Shown here: positions 25,595 through 35,418 of the stretch, in pieces
How the letters are laid out: each line of letters opens with the position of its first letter
How positions within the stretch are numbered: position 1 is the stretch's first letter
Source: Candidatus Aquabacterium excrementipullorum
Lineage (GTDB): Bacteria > Pseudomonadota > Gammaproteobacteria > Burkholderiales > Burkholderiaceae_C
Reading direction: 5' to 3'
Assembly: GCA_019112875.1 (NCBI GenBank)
Contig: DXIO01000088.1
Coordinates: 1 to 56,704, forward strand
Length of the DNA: 56,704 bases
Notes under the pieces: model-generated
Told to the model about the DNA's origin: nothing
Seen by the model: only the letters and a program-made list of their open reading frames with translations
The model's database searches: none
Translations under genes and position numbers: made by a program

Positions 25595-27430
25595 ATGCGC
25601 CGTTTTGCACAGTCCCCTTCGGCAGAGGCCTCGGCCTCGCCTTCATCCCAGACGCCCCAAGCGCCACAAACCGCACGCTCCGACCGCCAGACCCTGGCCC
25701 GCCTGTGGCCCTACCTGTGGGCCTACCGCGACCGCGTGCTGCTGGCGCTGGCCTTCATGGTCGGCGCCAAGCTGGCCAACGTGGGCGTGCCCGTGTTGCT
25801 CAAGACCATGGTCGACCGGCTGGCGCCCGATGCGCACTCGCCCCAGGCCCTGCTGGCCGTCCCGGTGGGCCTGCTGCTGGCCTATGGGCTGCTGCGGCTG
25901 TCCACCTCCATCTTCACCGAACTGCGCGAGCTGGTGTTCGCCAAGGCTACCGAAGGCGCGTCGCGCTCCATCGCGCTGCAGGTGTTCTCGCACCTGCATG
26001 CCCTGAGCCTGCGCTTCCACCTCGAGCGCCAGACCGGCGGCATGACGCGCGACATCGAGCGCGGCACCCGGGGCGTGCATTCGCTGATCTCGTATTCGCT
26101 CTACAGCATCATCCCCACGCTGATCGAGGTGGTGCTGGTGCTCAGCGTGCTGGGCGCCAAGTTCGACATGGGCTTCGTGTGGATCACCGTGGCGGCGCTG
26201 ACGTGCTACATCGCCTTCACCGTGACGGTGACGAGTTGGCGCACGCGTTTTCGCAAGGCGCAGAACGAACTCGATTCCAAGGCGCACACGCGCGCCATCG
26301 ACTCGCTGCTGAACTACGAGACGGTGAAGTACTTCAACAACGAAGGCTTCGAGACGCAGCGCTACGACGAGAGCCTGGAGAAGCTGCGCCGCGTGGCCGT
26401 GAAGAGCCAGCAGAGCCTGTCGCTGCTGAACGCCGGCCAGCAGACCATCATCGCGCTGGGCCTGATCGCCATGCTGTGGCGCGCCACGCAGGGTGTGGTC
26501 GATGGCCGCATGACGGTGGGTGACCTGGTGATGGTCAACGCCTTCATGATCCAGCTCTACATCCCGCTGAACTTCCTGGGCGTGATCTACCGCGAGATCA
26601 AGCAGGCATTGACTGATCTGGACAAGATGTTCACGCTGATGGAGCGCGAGCAGGAGGTGGGCGATGCGCCCGATGCGCGGCCGTTGCTGGTGAAGGGCCC
26701 GCCTGCGGTGCGCTTCGACCATGTCAACTTCGCGTACGAGCCGTCGCGCCCCATCCTGCACGATGTGAGCTTTGAGATCCCGGCCGGGCAGACGGTGGCG
26801 GTGGTGGGGCCTTCGGGCTCGGGTAAATCGACGCTGGCACGCCTGCTCTACCGCTTCTACGACGTGCAGGATGGCCGCATCACCGTCAATGGCCACGATG
26901 TGAAGGGCCTCACGCAGGACAGCCTGCGCCGCCACATCGGCATCGTGCCGCAGGACACGGTGCTGTTCAACGACACGGTGGCCTACAACATCGGCTATGG
27001 CCGCACGGGCGCCACGCAGGACGAGGTCGAGCAGGCCGCGCGCGCCGCCCGCATCCACGACTTCATCGTCAACACGCCCAAGGGCTACGACACCATGGTG
27101 GGCGAGCGTGGCCTGAAGCTCTCAGGCGGTGAGAAGCAGCGCGTGGCCATCGCGCGCACGCTGCTCAAGGACCCGCCGATCCTGGTGTTTGACGAGGCCA
27201 CCTCGGCGCTGGATTCGGCCAACGAGCGCGCCATCCAGGCCGAGCTGTCGGCCGTGGCCCAGGGCAAGACGGTGCTGGTGATCGCGCACCGCCTGTCCAC
27301 GGTGGTCAATGCGCACGAGATCCTGGTGATGGACGCCGGCCGCGTGATCGAGCGGGGCACGCACGTGCAGCTGCTCAACGCCAATGGCCGCTATGCGCAG
27401 ATGTGGCGCTTGCAGCAGCACGAGCAGTGA
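25595..27430 (+). CDS. Atm1-type ABC exporter (permease fused to ATPase)
   Basis: The 611-residue half-transporter has six predicted helices (LLALAFMVGAKLANVGVPVL, AVPVGLLLAYGLLRLSTSIF and others to about residue 320). The ATPase follows: Walker A GPSGSGKSTLAR, Q-loop GIVPQDTVLFND, signature LSGGEKQRVAIARTLL, Walker B ILVFDEATSALD and H-loop IAHRLST. The LNYETVKYFNNE motif is typical of Atm1/HMT1 exporters, which move glutathione-linked metal or sulfur species out of the cytoplasm. The start at 25595 was chosen by alignment length; a frame extension to 25070 overlaps the divergent gene. Metal export is inferred. Confidence 0.9.
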   Translation: MRRFAQSPSAEASASPSSQTPQAPQTARSDRQTLARLWPYLWAYRDRVLLALAFMVGAKLANVGVPVLLKTMVDRLAPDAHSPQALLAVPVGLLLAYGLLRLSTSIFTELRELVFAKATEGASRSIALQVFSHLHALSLRFHLERQTGGMTRDIERGTRGVHSLISYSLYSIIPTLIEVVLVLSVLGAKFDMGFVWITVAALTCYIAFTVTVTSWRTRFRKAQNELDSKAHTRAIDSLLNYETVKYFNNEGFETQRYDESLEKLRRVAVKSQQSLSLLNAGQQTIIALGLIAMLWRATQGVVDGRMTVGDLVMVNAFMIQLYIPLNFLGVIYREIKQALTDLDKMFTLMEREQEVGDAPDARPLLVKGPPAVRFDHVNFAYEPSRPILHDVSFEIPAGQTVAVVGPSGSGKSTLARLLYRFYDVQDGRITVNGHDVKGLTQDSLRRHIGIVPQDTVLFNDTVAYNIGYGRTGATQDEVEQAARAARIHDFIVNTPKGYDTMVGERGLKLSGGEKQRVAIARTLLKDPPILVFDEATSALDSANERAIQAELSAVAQGKTVLVIAHRLSTVVNAHEILVMDAGRVIERGTHVQLLNANGRYAQMWRLQQHEQ

Positions 27431-27442
27431 CAGCGCCGTCGC

Positions 27443-28528
27443 TCAGTTCTTCCAGCTGACTTCCGAGCTCGTGGCGCAGTCCGCGTCGCCCGGCTCGACC
27501 TTGCAGCGGATGCGCTTGAGCAGCTTCAGGCCCTGCTTGTCGTACAGGCCCTGCTCGGCCAGCTCCACGCGCGATTCGCGCATGTACTCGGCGTAGCGCG
27601 GCACCTGGTCGGGCGGCAGGTCCATCCACAGCGCGGCGGGGATGTCGGCCTCGGCCTTGCGCACCACGTTCAGCGCGTCGTCGAAATGATCGAGCCAGTA
27701 GCGGCGCGAGGCCTGGGCGAAGCCGGTGGGCAGCTTGCTGCGGTCGATGATGAGCTGGTAGCTCATGATCATGAACGGGAAGCGCGAGATCGCGCCCTTG
27801 CTGCCGACGCCCTTGTGCAGTTCCAGCGGCCTGAAGGCCACGGCAGGCGCGGCGGCCATGTCGGCCATGCCGTTGTTGAACTTGGTGGCGAAGTTGGTCA
27901 CGTCGGCCGACACGGCCTGGGCGCCGGCCTTCTGGATCAGGTGCGCCTGCGCCTTGTCGTGGTCGAAGGCCAGCATGCGCTTGCCTGCCATGGCCTCGGG
28001 CGAGTTGATGCGCCGGTCGTTGACCAGGCCGTAGACGGCGCCCACATCGACCAGCCCGGCCATCTCGTACTTGCCCTGTACCACCAGCGAGGCAGCCCCC
28101 GGTGCATTGAAGGTCTGGCTGGCCAGGCGCATCACCTGGTGGCTGGCGGCCATGTCGACCTTGCCCTGGCGCAGGATCAGCGCGGCGCCGAAGGCATCGG
28201 TGGCTGCGGTGACGGGGCTGAAGGCGCGGGTGCGGAAGGTGGTGGCCAGCAGGGCCTGGCACTGGCCGGTGCGGAAGTCTTCCATCGCCACGCGCTCGTC
28301 CGTGTAGGCGCGGGCGGTGAGCGTGGTGCCCGTGGCGCCCTGCATGGCCAGCACGTAGTCCTTGCTGGCGTTGTACATGTCGCCGTTGGTGCCCAGCAGG
28401 TCGAAAACGCACAGGCGGATCGGCGCGTCGGCGGCCCAGCCGGCGGAGGAGGCCAGCGCCGTGATCAGGGCTGCAGCGATGCAGACCGATGCTGGTTGGC
28501 GATGGGGCGTACGCACAGGCTGCGGCAT
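27443..28528 (-). CDS. Putative periplasmic solute-binding protein (AdeT1/2-like)
   Basis: The 361-residue exported protein has an N-terminal signal (VCIAAALITALASSAGWAAD). The mature body is like periplasmic binding proteins (LCVFDLLGTNGDMYNASKDY, ALILRQGKVDMAASHQVMRL, MLAFDHDKAQAHLIQKAG, RFPFMIMSYQLIIDRSKL, ALWMDLPPDQVPRYAEYMRE). The pattern matches the putative solute-binding AdeT-like family, distantly related to TRAP DctP proteins. No transporter genes are adjacent, so the partner is unknown. It converges on the Atm1-type exporter gene (12-base gap). Confidence 0.7.
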   Translation of the reverse strand: MPQPVRTPHRQPASVCIAAALITALASSAGWAADAPIRLCVFDLLGTNGDMYNASKDYVLAMQGATGTTLTARAYTDERVAMEDFRTGQCQALLATTFRTRAFSPVTAATDAFGAALILRQGKVDMAASHQVMRLASQTFNAPGAASLVVQGKYEMAGLVDVGAVYGLVNDRRINSPEAMAGKRMLAFDHDKAQAHLIQKAGAQAVSADVTNFATKFNNGMADMAAAPAVAFRPLELHKGVGSKGAISRFPFMIMSYQLIIDRSKLPTGFAQASRRYWLDHFDDALNVVRKAEADIPAALWMDLPPDQVPRYAEYMRESRVELAEQGLYDKQGLKLLKRIRCKVEPGDADCATSSEVSWKN

Positions 28529-28596
28529 TGGAGATCCTGGTGTGATCGTGGGACTCCAGCCTACGCCAGACGCTGCCTGGGCGGGCGGTCCGCGGA

Positions 28597-28626
28597 CAAA
28601 AAAGGGGCTCCGCGCCGCGAAGCCCC
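28597..28626 (-). terminator. Terminator of the protease/cohesin operon
   Basis: On the minus strand GGGGCT, an 11-base GC-rich loop and AGCCCC are followed by six T. It lies 35 bases beyond the cohesin gene stop. Confidence 0.82.
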
Positions 28627-28660
28627 CGAAATGCGGTGTGAACGGCTTGCCGTGATGTTC

Positions 28661-29200
28661 TCAGCCGCGTGCACGCCGCAGCCGCAGGCCCACCAGGCCC
28701 AGGCCGGCCAGCACCATGGCCACCGAGGCGGGCTCCGGCACGGCCGCCACCGTGCCGTTCTTGAAAGCCACGGCCACTTCGCCGTTGTCGTCGGCGAAGG
28801 GCCAGGAGGGGGAGGCGCTCAGCGTGATGGCCGAGGTGCCGGCGGCCACGGCGGTGAAGGTCAGCGTGGCCGTGGTGAAGCCGCCTTGCTTGCCGGCCAG
28901 GGTGTTGAAGTTGACGCCGGTGACGCTGCCCGCCACGTTATCGATGGGATCGGCGCCACCGCCCAGTTCCCAGAAGGCGGGCACCTTCACGCTGTCCAGG
29001 CGCAGCACGGTGGCGTCGAAGCTGACGTCGTAGCCGCCGCCGTAGATGATGTTGGGAAAGTCCTTGCCGACGATGTCGATGGTGAAGGTGGTGCCGATGT
29101 CCACGGGGGCTGCGGGCGATTGCACCTCGATGCTCTGGGCCTGGGCCCACAGGGCGGTGGTGGCGAGCATGGCGGCGATGATGTGTTGTTGCAGTGTCAT
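28661..29200 (-). CDS. PEP-CTERM protein with a cohesin domain
   Basis: The 179-residue protein has a signal peptide (to about AQA, residue 21) and a single cohesin-type beta domain (APVDIGTTFTIDIVGKDFPN, YGGGYDVSFDATVLRLDSVK, TTATLTFTAVAAGTSAITLS). It ends in a PEP-CTERM sorting signal: VPEPAS, the hydrophobic VAMVLAGLGLVGL, then RLRRARG. Exosortase recognises this signal for surface placement. Cohesins bind dockerins, and the gene just upstream on the same strand encodes a protease with a C-terminal dockerin, so the pair may anchor that protease to the surface. Confidence 0.85.
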   Translation of the reverse strand: MTLQQHIIAAMLATTALWAQAQSIEVQSPAAPVDIGTTFTIDIVGKDFPNIIYGGGYDVSFDATVLRLDSVKVPAFWELGGGADPIDNVAGSVTGVNFNTLAGKQGGFTTATLTFTAVAAGTSAITLSASPSWPFADDNGEVAVAFKNGTVAAVPEPASVAMVLAGLGLVGLRLRRARG

Positions 29201-29314
29201 GGTGAAGCCTTGTCAGGTTGGTGGTGAGAGGTGAGGACTACATGAGGGAACACGGGGGATGCGTGCCGGCAGGTGATGGACGACCCACCCGCCGGCAGCG
29301 CAGCGCGGCGCGGC

Positions 29315-31963
29315 TCAGCGCTGGATGCTTTCCAGGTGCCAGGCCGAGGGGCCGGGGGCCTTGCCCAGCAGCTTGCTGAAGCGGGCGGTGTCCAGCGCAT
29401 TGACGATGCCGTCACCGTTGAGGTCGCCGGCCACGCCGCGCTTGCCCAGTTGCGACTTGAACTGCGCCGTGTCCAGCGCGTTGGTGAAGCCGTCGTTGTT
29501 CAGGTCGGCGTCGCAGGCGTTGCCATAGCCATCGCCGTCGGTGTCCAGCTGGTCTTTGTTGGCCACGAGGATGCAGTTGTCACGGCTGTCGGGCACGCCA
29601 TCGCCATCGGTGTCGGTCTCGGTCACGGCGGCCTGCGTGGTGCTGCCATCGGGCGAGGCCACGCGGACCACCACGTTGTCGCCCTTGAAATCACCCAGGT
29701 CGATGGTGCCGTTGCCCTCGTTGTCGACGATGCCCCGGCCCAGTTCGGCGCCGGTCTTGGGGTCGAAGGCCACGGCGCTGATCCACTCGGGCGGCGGGCA
29801 GTCGCGGCACACGGGCTCGATGTTCACCTTCACGGTGGCCAGCGCGCCCTTGATCGTCACCCACGGGAAGCTGATCTTCCAAGGTGCGCTCACGCGCAGC
29901 TTGACGGTGGGATCGCCCAGCAGGTTGTAGATGTTGAGCTCCTGGCGCAGGTTGACGATGCCCGGGCGCGAGCCGCTGCTGTTGAGCGGATGGCGGTTGA
30001 CCTGCGAGCCAGCGGCCACTTCCGAGATGTAGGTCTTGGCGTAGTTCAGCAGGTCGCCCAGGCGCTGCACGGGGCTGCTGGTGCCGAAGGTCGGGATCAG
30101 GCCGGGGAACACGCCATCGAACAGGCCCAGCGTGAGCTGGTTGTTGTCGGTGGTGCTGCTCTGGCGCGTATCGCCGATCACGGCCAGCGCGCCATCGGCC
30201 TTGCGCAGGAAGGCTTCGGCCCAGTAGGTGGTGCTGGCGCTGATCAGCGGGCCGCCGCCCGGCGTCACGTAAGTGGCGTTGACGGTCTCGTTGTCGAAGA
30301 TGCCGCTGGCGCAGTTGATGCTGAACACCACCGGGAACTGGTTGTTGGTGACCGAGACGGCGCCCAGGTTGCCGGTGCTGAAGCCGGGGTCGCTCCAGCC
30401 CGTCCACCAGCCGTGGTCGCGGTGGTAGAGGATGGAGGTGCCCTGGTTGATGGCGGCCACGATGTCGCTGGAATCGGCATCCCATGCGAAGGTGGGCTTC
30501 TTGAGCGCGGCCGGGATGCTGGCACCGCCGTTGTACTTCTGCGGGTTGGCGCCGGCGTTGGCCGTGTACAGGCGCAGCGGGTTGTAGCCCTTGCTCACGG
30601 CGTGGTCGCGCACGATCTCGCTGGTTTCGACGAACCATCGCACGTCGGTGGGGCCGGCGCCCTGGAAGTACGAGGCGAATGTCAGGCGGCTGTAGTAATC
30701 CTGGCCGAACAGCGGGTTGGCCGGCGGGCTGTTCTCGAAAGCGATGACCTTGGAGACGATGGTGTTGGCCTGCGCCAGCGTGTCCACCGGGAAGCGGCCG
30801 ATGCCGAAAGGCGGGATGGTGGTGGCCGTGGCGCCGGGCAGGAACTGGCCGTACCACATGTCACCGGCGTTCAGGGCGTTGTCCCACAGGTTGTTCTGGT
30901 CGTAGTGGGTGGGCAGGAACTCGGAGTCCCCGATGAACAGCACCCACTTTGGACGCACCAGGTGCGTGTTGTAGTAGTTGGCGATCCAGTTGCGGATCTG
31001 GCCTTCGGTGGCGCTGGCGCTGCCGCCCGTGATCTGCGCGGTGGTGACGACGCGGGTGCTGATGCCCAGGGCCTGCTTGTGCGCTTTGAGCGTGTTGGCC
31101 GCGGCCAGGAAGTTCGGGTGCGTGACGATCAGGTAGCGCGCGCCGAAGATGGCGGGGTTGACCGTGATGGGCGGCGCGCAGCGCAGCTTGAGGGCCAGGT
31201 CCTTGTTGACGGCGAACTGCGTGGCCGGCAGGGGCAGGGCCTCGATGCGCTGGTCGATGGGGTCGAAGCCGGCCTTCTGCGTGGTGCCGATCACGCCCTT
31301 GAGCTGGAGGCGGTCGTAGACGAAGCAGCGGCCCGGGTGCTTGATGGTGACCAGGTAGCTGGGGTAGTAGGTGATGGCCTGGCGGTCAGGGGCATAGCCA
31401 TAGGGCGCGAGGCGGTAACCCTGCACGCTGGCATCGCCCCGGAACACGGGGAGCTCGCCCAGGCTCTGGCCGGGGGCCTTCACGCCCTTGGCGTAACGGT
31501 CGGGGTCGAAGCTGAATTCGGGCTTGTCAAGCCGTGAGCTGACGGGGGTGGCATCGGGCGGCTGCACGGGGTAAAGGCGGGCCTTGACCTCGGTCGGGCT
31601 GCCTTCGGGCTGGATGTCCACGGTGCTGGCATCACCATCGACCGGCAGTGCGGCCGAGAAGCCGGTGATGGGCAATTCGGCGAAGCCTACTTCACGGCTG
31701 TCGCTGATGGCGGTGTTGGCGCCGCCGCGCTGCACGAAGCGCTGGAACACGCCCTGCGGCGTCTCCACGCTCTGCAACTCGGGGCGCGGCACGCTGATGC
31801 GCACCACGGTCTGGTCGGCCGAGGTGGAGACAGTCGTGATGCTGATGGCCGGCGCGGTCTGCGCCTGGACATGGGCCGCGCTCAGGGACAGCAGTGAGAG
31901 CAGGCAGGCCGCGGGCAGGGCGCGCGGGACGAAGGGATGTCCGTGGTGACGGGAATGTTGCAT
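29315..31963 (-). CDS. Gingipain-like C25 cysteine peptidase with TSP3 repeat and dockerin
   Basis: The 882-residue exported protein begins with a signal peptide (LPAACLLSLLSLSAAHVQAQ). It then has a propeptide-like region and a peptidase C25 domain (RYLIVTHPNFLAAANTLKAH, WVLFIGDSEFLPTHYDQNNL, catalytic His in YHRDHGWWTGW, Cys in FSINCASGIFDNE), and an Ig-like region. At the C-terminus are a thrombospondin type-3 calcium repeat (DTDGDGVPDSRDNC, DTDGDGYGNACD) and a two-repeat dockerin (DLNNDGFTNALDTAQF and DLNGDGIVNALDTARF). GGAGG lies 7 bases before the ATG. The cohesin gene follows after 114 bases, so the two are likely one operon. Confidence 0.88.
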   Translation of the reverse strand: MQHSRHHGHPFVPRALPAACLLSLLSLSAAHVQAQTAPAISITTVSTSADQTVVRISVPRPELQSVETPQGVFQRFVQRGGANTAISDSREVGFAELPITGFSAALPVDGDASTVDIQPEGSPTEVKARLYPVQPPDATPVSSRLDKPEFSFDPDRYAKGVKAPGQSLGELPVFRGDASVQGYRLAPYGYAPDRQAITYYPSYLVTIKHPGRCFVYDRLQLKGVIGTTQKAGFDPIDQRIEALPLPATQFAVNKDLALKLRCAPPITVNPAIFGARYLIVTHPNFLAAANTLKAHKQALGISTRVVTTAQITGGSASATEGQIRNWIANYYNTHLVRPKWVLFIGDSEFLPTHYDQNNLWDNALNAGDMWYGQFLPGATATTIPPFGIGRFPVDTLAQANTIVSKVIAFENSPPANPLFGQDYYSRLTFASYFQGAGPTDVRWFVETSEIVRDHAVSKGYNPLRLYTANAGANPQKYNGGASIPAALKKPTFAWDADSSDIVAAINQGTSILYHRDHGWWTGWSDPGFSTGNLGAVSVTNNQFPVVFSINCASGIFDNETVNATYVTPGGGPLISASTTYWAEAFLRKADGALAVIGDTRQSSTTDNNQLTLGLFDGVFPGLIPTFGTSSPVQRLGDLLNYAKTYISEVAAGSQVNRHPLNSSGSRPGIVNLRQELNIYNLLGDPTVKLRVSAPWKISFPWVTIKGALATVKVNIEPVCRDCPPPEWISAVAFDPKTGAELGRGIVDNEGNGTIDLGDFKGDNVVVRVASPDGSTTQAAVTETDTDGDGVPDSRDNCILVANKDQLDTDGDGYGNACDADLNNDGFTNALDTAQFKSQLGKRGVAGDLNGDGIVNALDTARFSKLLGKAPGPSAWHLESIQR

Positions 31964-31999
31964 GTGAGCCTCCGGCGGGATGGGTGAAATCGCGTGACA

Positions 32000-32011
32000 C
32001 CGAACGTTCGG
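32000..32011. promoter_or_regulatory. Perfect palindrome near the C25 peptidase start
   Basis: CCGAACGTTCGG is a perfect 12-bp palindrome centred about 43 bases upstream of the peptidase ATG. It may be an operator or simply chance; no regulator gene is adjacent. Confidence 0.3.
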
Positions 32012-32066
32012 AAGCACACGCGGACCGGAGGTTATGAATGCGAAGTGAAGGGCTCAAGCCCCTCGT

Positions 32067-32146
32067 CCCTAGGCTTTGGGAGGGTCAGGCTAGGGGGCCC
32101 CACAACGGGCTCCCCAGGCCTAGGGAGGGCATCCCCAAGCCTAGGG
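32067..32146. promoter_or_regulatory. CCTAGG-rich repeat array upstream of the peptidase/cohesin operon
   Basis: Four related elements occupy 80 bases: CCCTAGGCTTTGGGA (32067-32081, inverted), GGCTAGGG (ends 32095), TCCCCAGGCCTAGGG (32111-32125) and CATCCCCAAGCCTAGGG (32130-32146). The last two are direct repeats 21 bases apart, two helical turns. CTAG is rare in many bacterial genomes, so the clustering is conspicuous. The array sits 104-183 bases upstream of the peptidase start, in a 237-base gap after the DUF4394 gene, and most likely binds a regulator. Confidence 0.55.
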
Positions 32147-32200
32147 CCCTATGGTTAGGGAGACTTGGGGGGCGTGGCCGCATCAGGTGCGGCGCGAGGC

Positions 32201-33160
32201 TCAGGGCGCGATGGCCATGCCCCGCACGATCTGCCCGGCAGCGATGGCGCCGATCAGCCGGGCCTGGCCGCTGGCCAGATTCAGTTCGTACAGGCGCGAT
32301 TCGGGCGAGCCGATGCGCGTGGTGACCAAGTAGGCCGTGCGGCCCGCGGCGGTGATGTCGAGCACGGCGCGGTCGAAGTGGTCGATGCCAAGGGGGCCGA
32401 TCGACTGCAGGCGCCCGCTGTCGGCGGAGACAGCCTCGCGCGCGCCTTCAGGCGACCCGAGCAGCGCCAGGTAGCCGGTGGCAGCGTCGATCACGTAATG
32501 CGTGGCCGACTTGCTGACGCGGTTGGTCTGCACCGAGGCGGCGGCCACGATGCGCGGGCGGTTGCCGGCCAGCAGATCACCGGGCTGGTAAGCGAGGGGC
32601 GCGTCGGGCTGCACGCCCGCCGTCTTCGGATCCCCATCGATCACGGCGCCCGAGGCCGGATGCAGGCGCAGGTTGGCCCCCTGGTCGGACACCAGGCGCA
32701 ACTGGTCGGTGGCTGGGTCGACATCCAGGCTGAAGGCATCGCCCTCGGGCAGTCGGATGGCGGTGCCCAGCGGCGTGGCGATGGCCGTGGCCGGGTCGAT
32801 GCGCAGCACGCGGCCGGCGTTGCTCAGGCCATAGAGTTGGCCCAGCGAGGCGCGGTAGTCGATCGCCAGCAGCAACTCGCCGGGCTTGAGGCCCTTGAGT
32901 GGCGCGCGGCTGGCCACCTCGCCGGGCGTGCCCCCGTTGAAGCTGATCAGCACATTGCCGTCGGTGACGGCCAGCAGGGTGTCCTCCCGCTCCTGGATGG
33001 GCGCCATGGTTTCCTGGGCCACGGCCGGGGGCACGGGCTTGGCCAGCTTTTCCTTCACCGCATCGAGCTGCGGGATCGACGTGTGGGCGCAGGCGGCCAG
33101 CAGCAGGGGCAGGGAGGCCAGGGCGGTGCGGCGGAAGATCGGCATGGTCGGGCGGGGCAT
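32201..33160 (-). CDS. DUF4394 domain lipoprotein
   Basis: The 319-residue protein has a lipoprotein signal (RRTALASLPLLLAACAH, lipobox LAAC). A beta-propeller-like DUF4394 domain follows with repeated motifs (LLAIDYRASLGQLYGLSNAG, RVLRIDPATAIATPLG, FSLDVDPATDQLRLVSDQGA, NLRLHPASGAVIDGD). DUF4394 proteins are secreted or membrane-attached and of unknown function. The start at 33160 (MPRPTMPIF) is a choice; ATG at 33145 or 33190 would also keep the signal. It precedes the peptidase gene on the same strand but is separated by the CCTAGG array, so it is probably a separate unit. Confidence 0.8.
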   Translation of the reverse strand: MPRPTMPIFRRTALASLPLLLAACAHTSIPQLDAVKEKLAKPVPPAVAQETMAPIQEREDTLLAVTDGNVLISFNGGTPGEVASRAPLKGLKPGELLLAIDYRASLGQLYGLSNAGRVLRIDPATAIATPLGTAIRLPEGDAFSLDVDPATDQLRLVSDQGANLRLHPASGAVIDGDPKTAGVQPDAPLAYQPGDLLAGNRPRIVAAASVQTNRVSKSATHYVIDAATGYLALLGSPEGAREAVSADSGRLQSIGPLGIDHFDRAVLDITAAGRTAYLVTTRIGSPESRLYELNLASGQARLIGAIAAGQIVRGMAIAP

Positions 33161-33347
33161 GGTCGTCTGGGTGAGGCGCGCAGGGCGCATGAAGGCCTGT
33201 GCAGTATGCCTGCGCGGTGCAAAGTCCTCGTGAACGGCAGGTGGCCGCCTGGCACGGCGGGTGCGGAACAAGGGACAATCGAGGTTTGCGCGCCCGGCAT
33301 GCCCCTTGCCGAGCCCGCCCGCCCCGACGTTTGCCCGGACCTCCGCC

Positions 33348-34379
33348 ATGACCGACCTGACCCTGATCCGCCCCGACGACTGGCACCTGCACGTGCGCGA
33401 CGGCGCCGCGATGCACGCCGTGGTGCCCGCCACCGCGCGCCAGTTCGCCCGCGCCATCATCATGCCCAACCTGCGCCCGCCCGTGACCACGGCCGCGCAG
33501 GCCCTGGCCTACCGCGAGCGCATCCAGGCGGCCGTGCCCGCCGGCGTGTCCTTCGAGCCGTTGATGGTGCTCTACCTCACCAACAACACCCCGGCCGACG
33601 AGGTGGCCCGCGCCCGCGAGGCCGGCGTGGTGGCCTTCAAGCTCTACCCGGCCGGCGCCACCACCAACAGCGACGCGGGCGTGACCGACCTCAAGCTCAC
33701 CTACAAGACGCTGGAAGCCATGCAGCGCGAGGGCCTGGTGCTGTGCGTGCACGGTGAGGTGACCGATGGCGACGTGGACGTGTTCGACCGCGAGAAGGCC
33801 TTCATCGACGACAAGCTGATCCCGCTGCGCCGCGACTTCCCCGAGCTGAAGATCGTGTTCGAGCACATCACCACGAAGGATGCGGCCCAGTACGTGCTCG
33901 AGGCCGACCGCTTCGTCGGTGCCACGATCACGCCGCAGCACTTGCTGTACAACCGCAACGCCATCTTCATGGGCGGCGTGCGTCCGCACTACTACTGCCT
34001 GCCCATCCTCAAGCGCGAAGAGCACCGCGTGGCCCTGGTGCAGGCCGCCACCAGCGGTTCGCCCAAGTTCTTCCTGGGCACGGACAGCGCCCCGCACGCG
34101 GCGCACCTGAAGGAGCACGCCAGCGGCTGCGCCGGCTGCTACACCGCGCCGCTGGCGCTGGAGCTGTACGCCGAGGCCTTCGAGGCCGCCGGCGCGCTGG
34201 ACAAGCTCGAAGCCTTCGCCAGCTTCCATGGCCCGGATTACTACGGCCTGCCGCGCAATACCGAGCGCGTCACCTTGCGCCGCGAGGCCTGGACGGTGCC
34301 CGAGGCCCTGCCTTTCGGGGAGACCGAGATCAAGCCCCTGCGCGGCGGCGAGACGCTGAATTGGCGCTTCGTGGGCTGA
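33348..34379 (+). CDS. pyrC: Dihydroorotase
   Basis: The 343-residue protein is a class II dihydroorotase. Metal ligands are in [10 protein letters not shown] (His13, His15), the carboxylated Lys is in [15 protein letters not shown], and further His residues are in [24 protein letters not shown] and [11 protein letters not shown]. The Asp is in [15 protein letters not shown]. It closes carbamoyl-aspartate to dihydroorotate in pyrimidine synthesis. It is a single gene here, convergent with cysteine synthase (28-base gap). Confidence 0.95.
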   Translation: MTDLTLIRPDDWHLHVRDGAAMHAVVPATARQFARAIIMPNLRPPVTTAAQALAYRERIQAAVPAGVSFEPLMVLYLTNNTPADEVARAREAGVVAFKLYPAGATTNSDAGVTDLKLTYKTLEAMQREGLVLCVHGEVTDGDVDVFDREKAFIDDKLIPLRRDFPELKIVFEHITTKDAAQYVLEADRFVGATITPQHLLYNRNAIFMGGVRPHYYCLPILKREEHRVALVQAATSGSPKFFLGTDSAPHAAHLKEHASGCAGCYTAPLALELYAEAFEAAGALDKLEAFASFHGPDYYGLPRNTERVTLRREAWTVPEALPFGETEIKPLRGGETLNWRFVG

Positions 34380-34407
34380 GCCCCGGAGTCTCTCCGCCTG
34401 ATCAGGC

Positions 34408-35322
<915 letters not shown>

Positions 35323-35418
35323 GGCGGGCTCCTGCGGTGGGATGCGACAAGAAGGGAACGATCGTGCCGGGCACGGTCCTAAAGGCAAGGATAAGCGCGC
35401 CGGGCGCAAAATCGCAGC

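Noticed and set aside
29273..31537. A plus-strand open frame opposite the C25 peptidase
   Set aside because: Antisense shadow with low-complexity Val/Gly/Asp translation and no domain, while the minus strand encodes a full protease with signal and dockerin.
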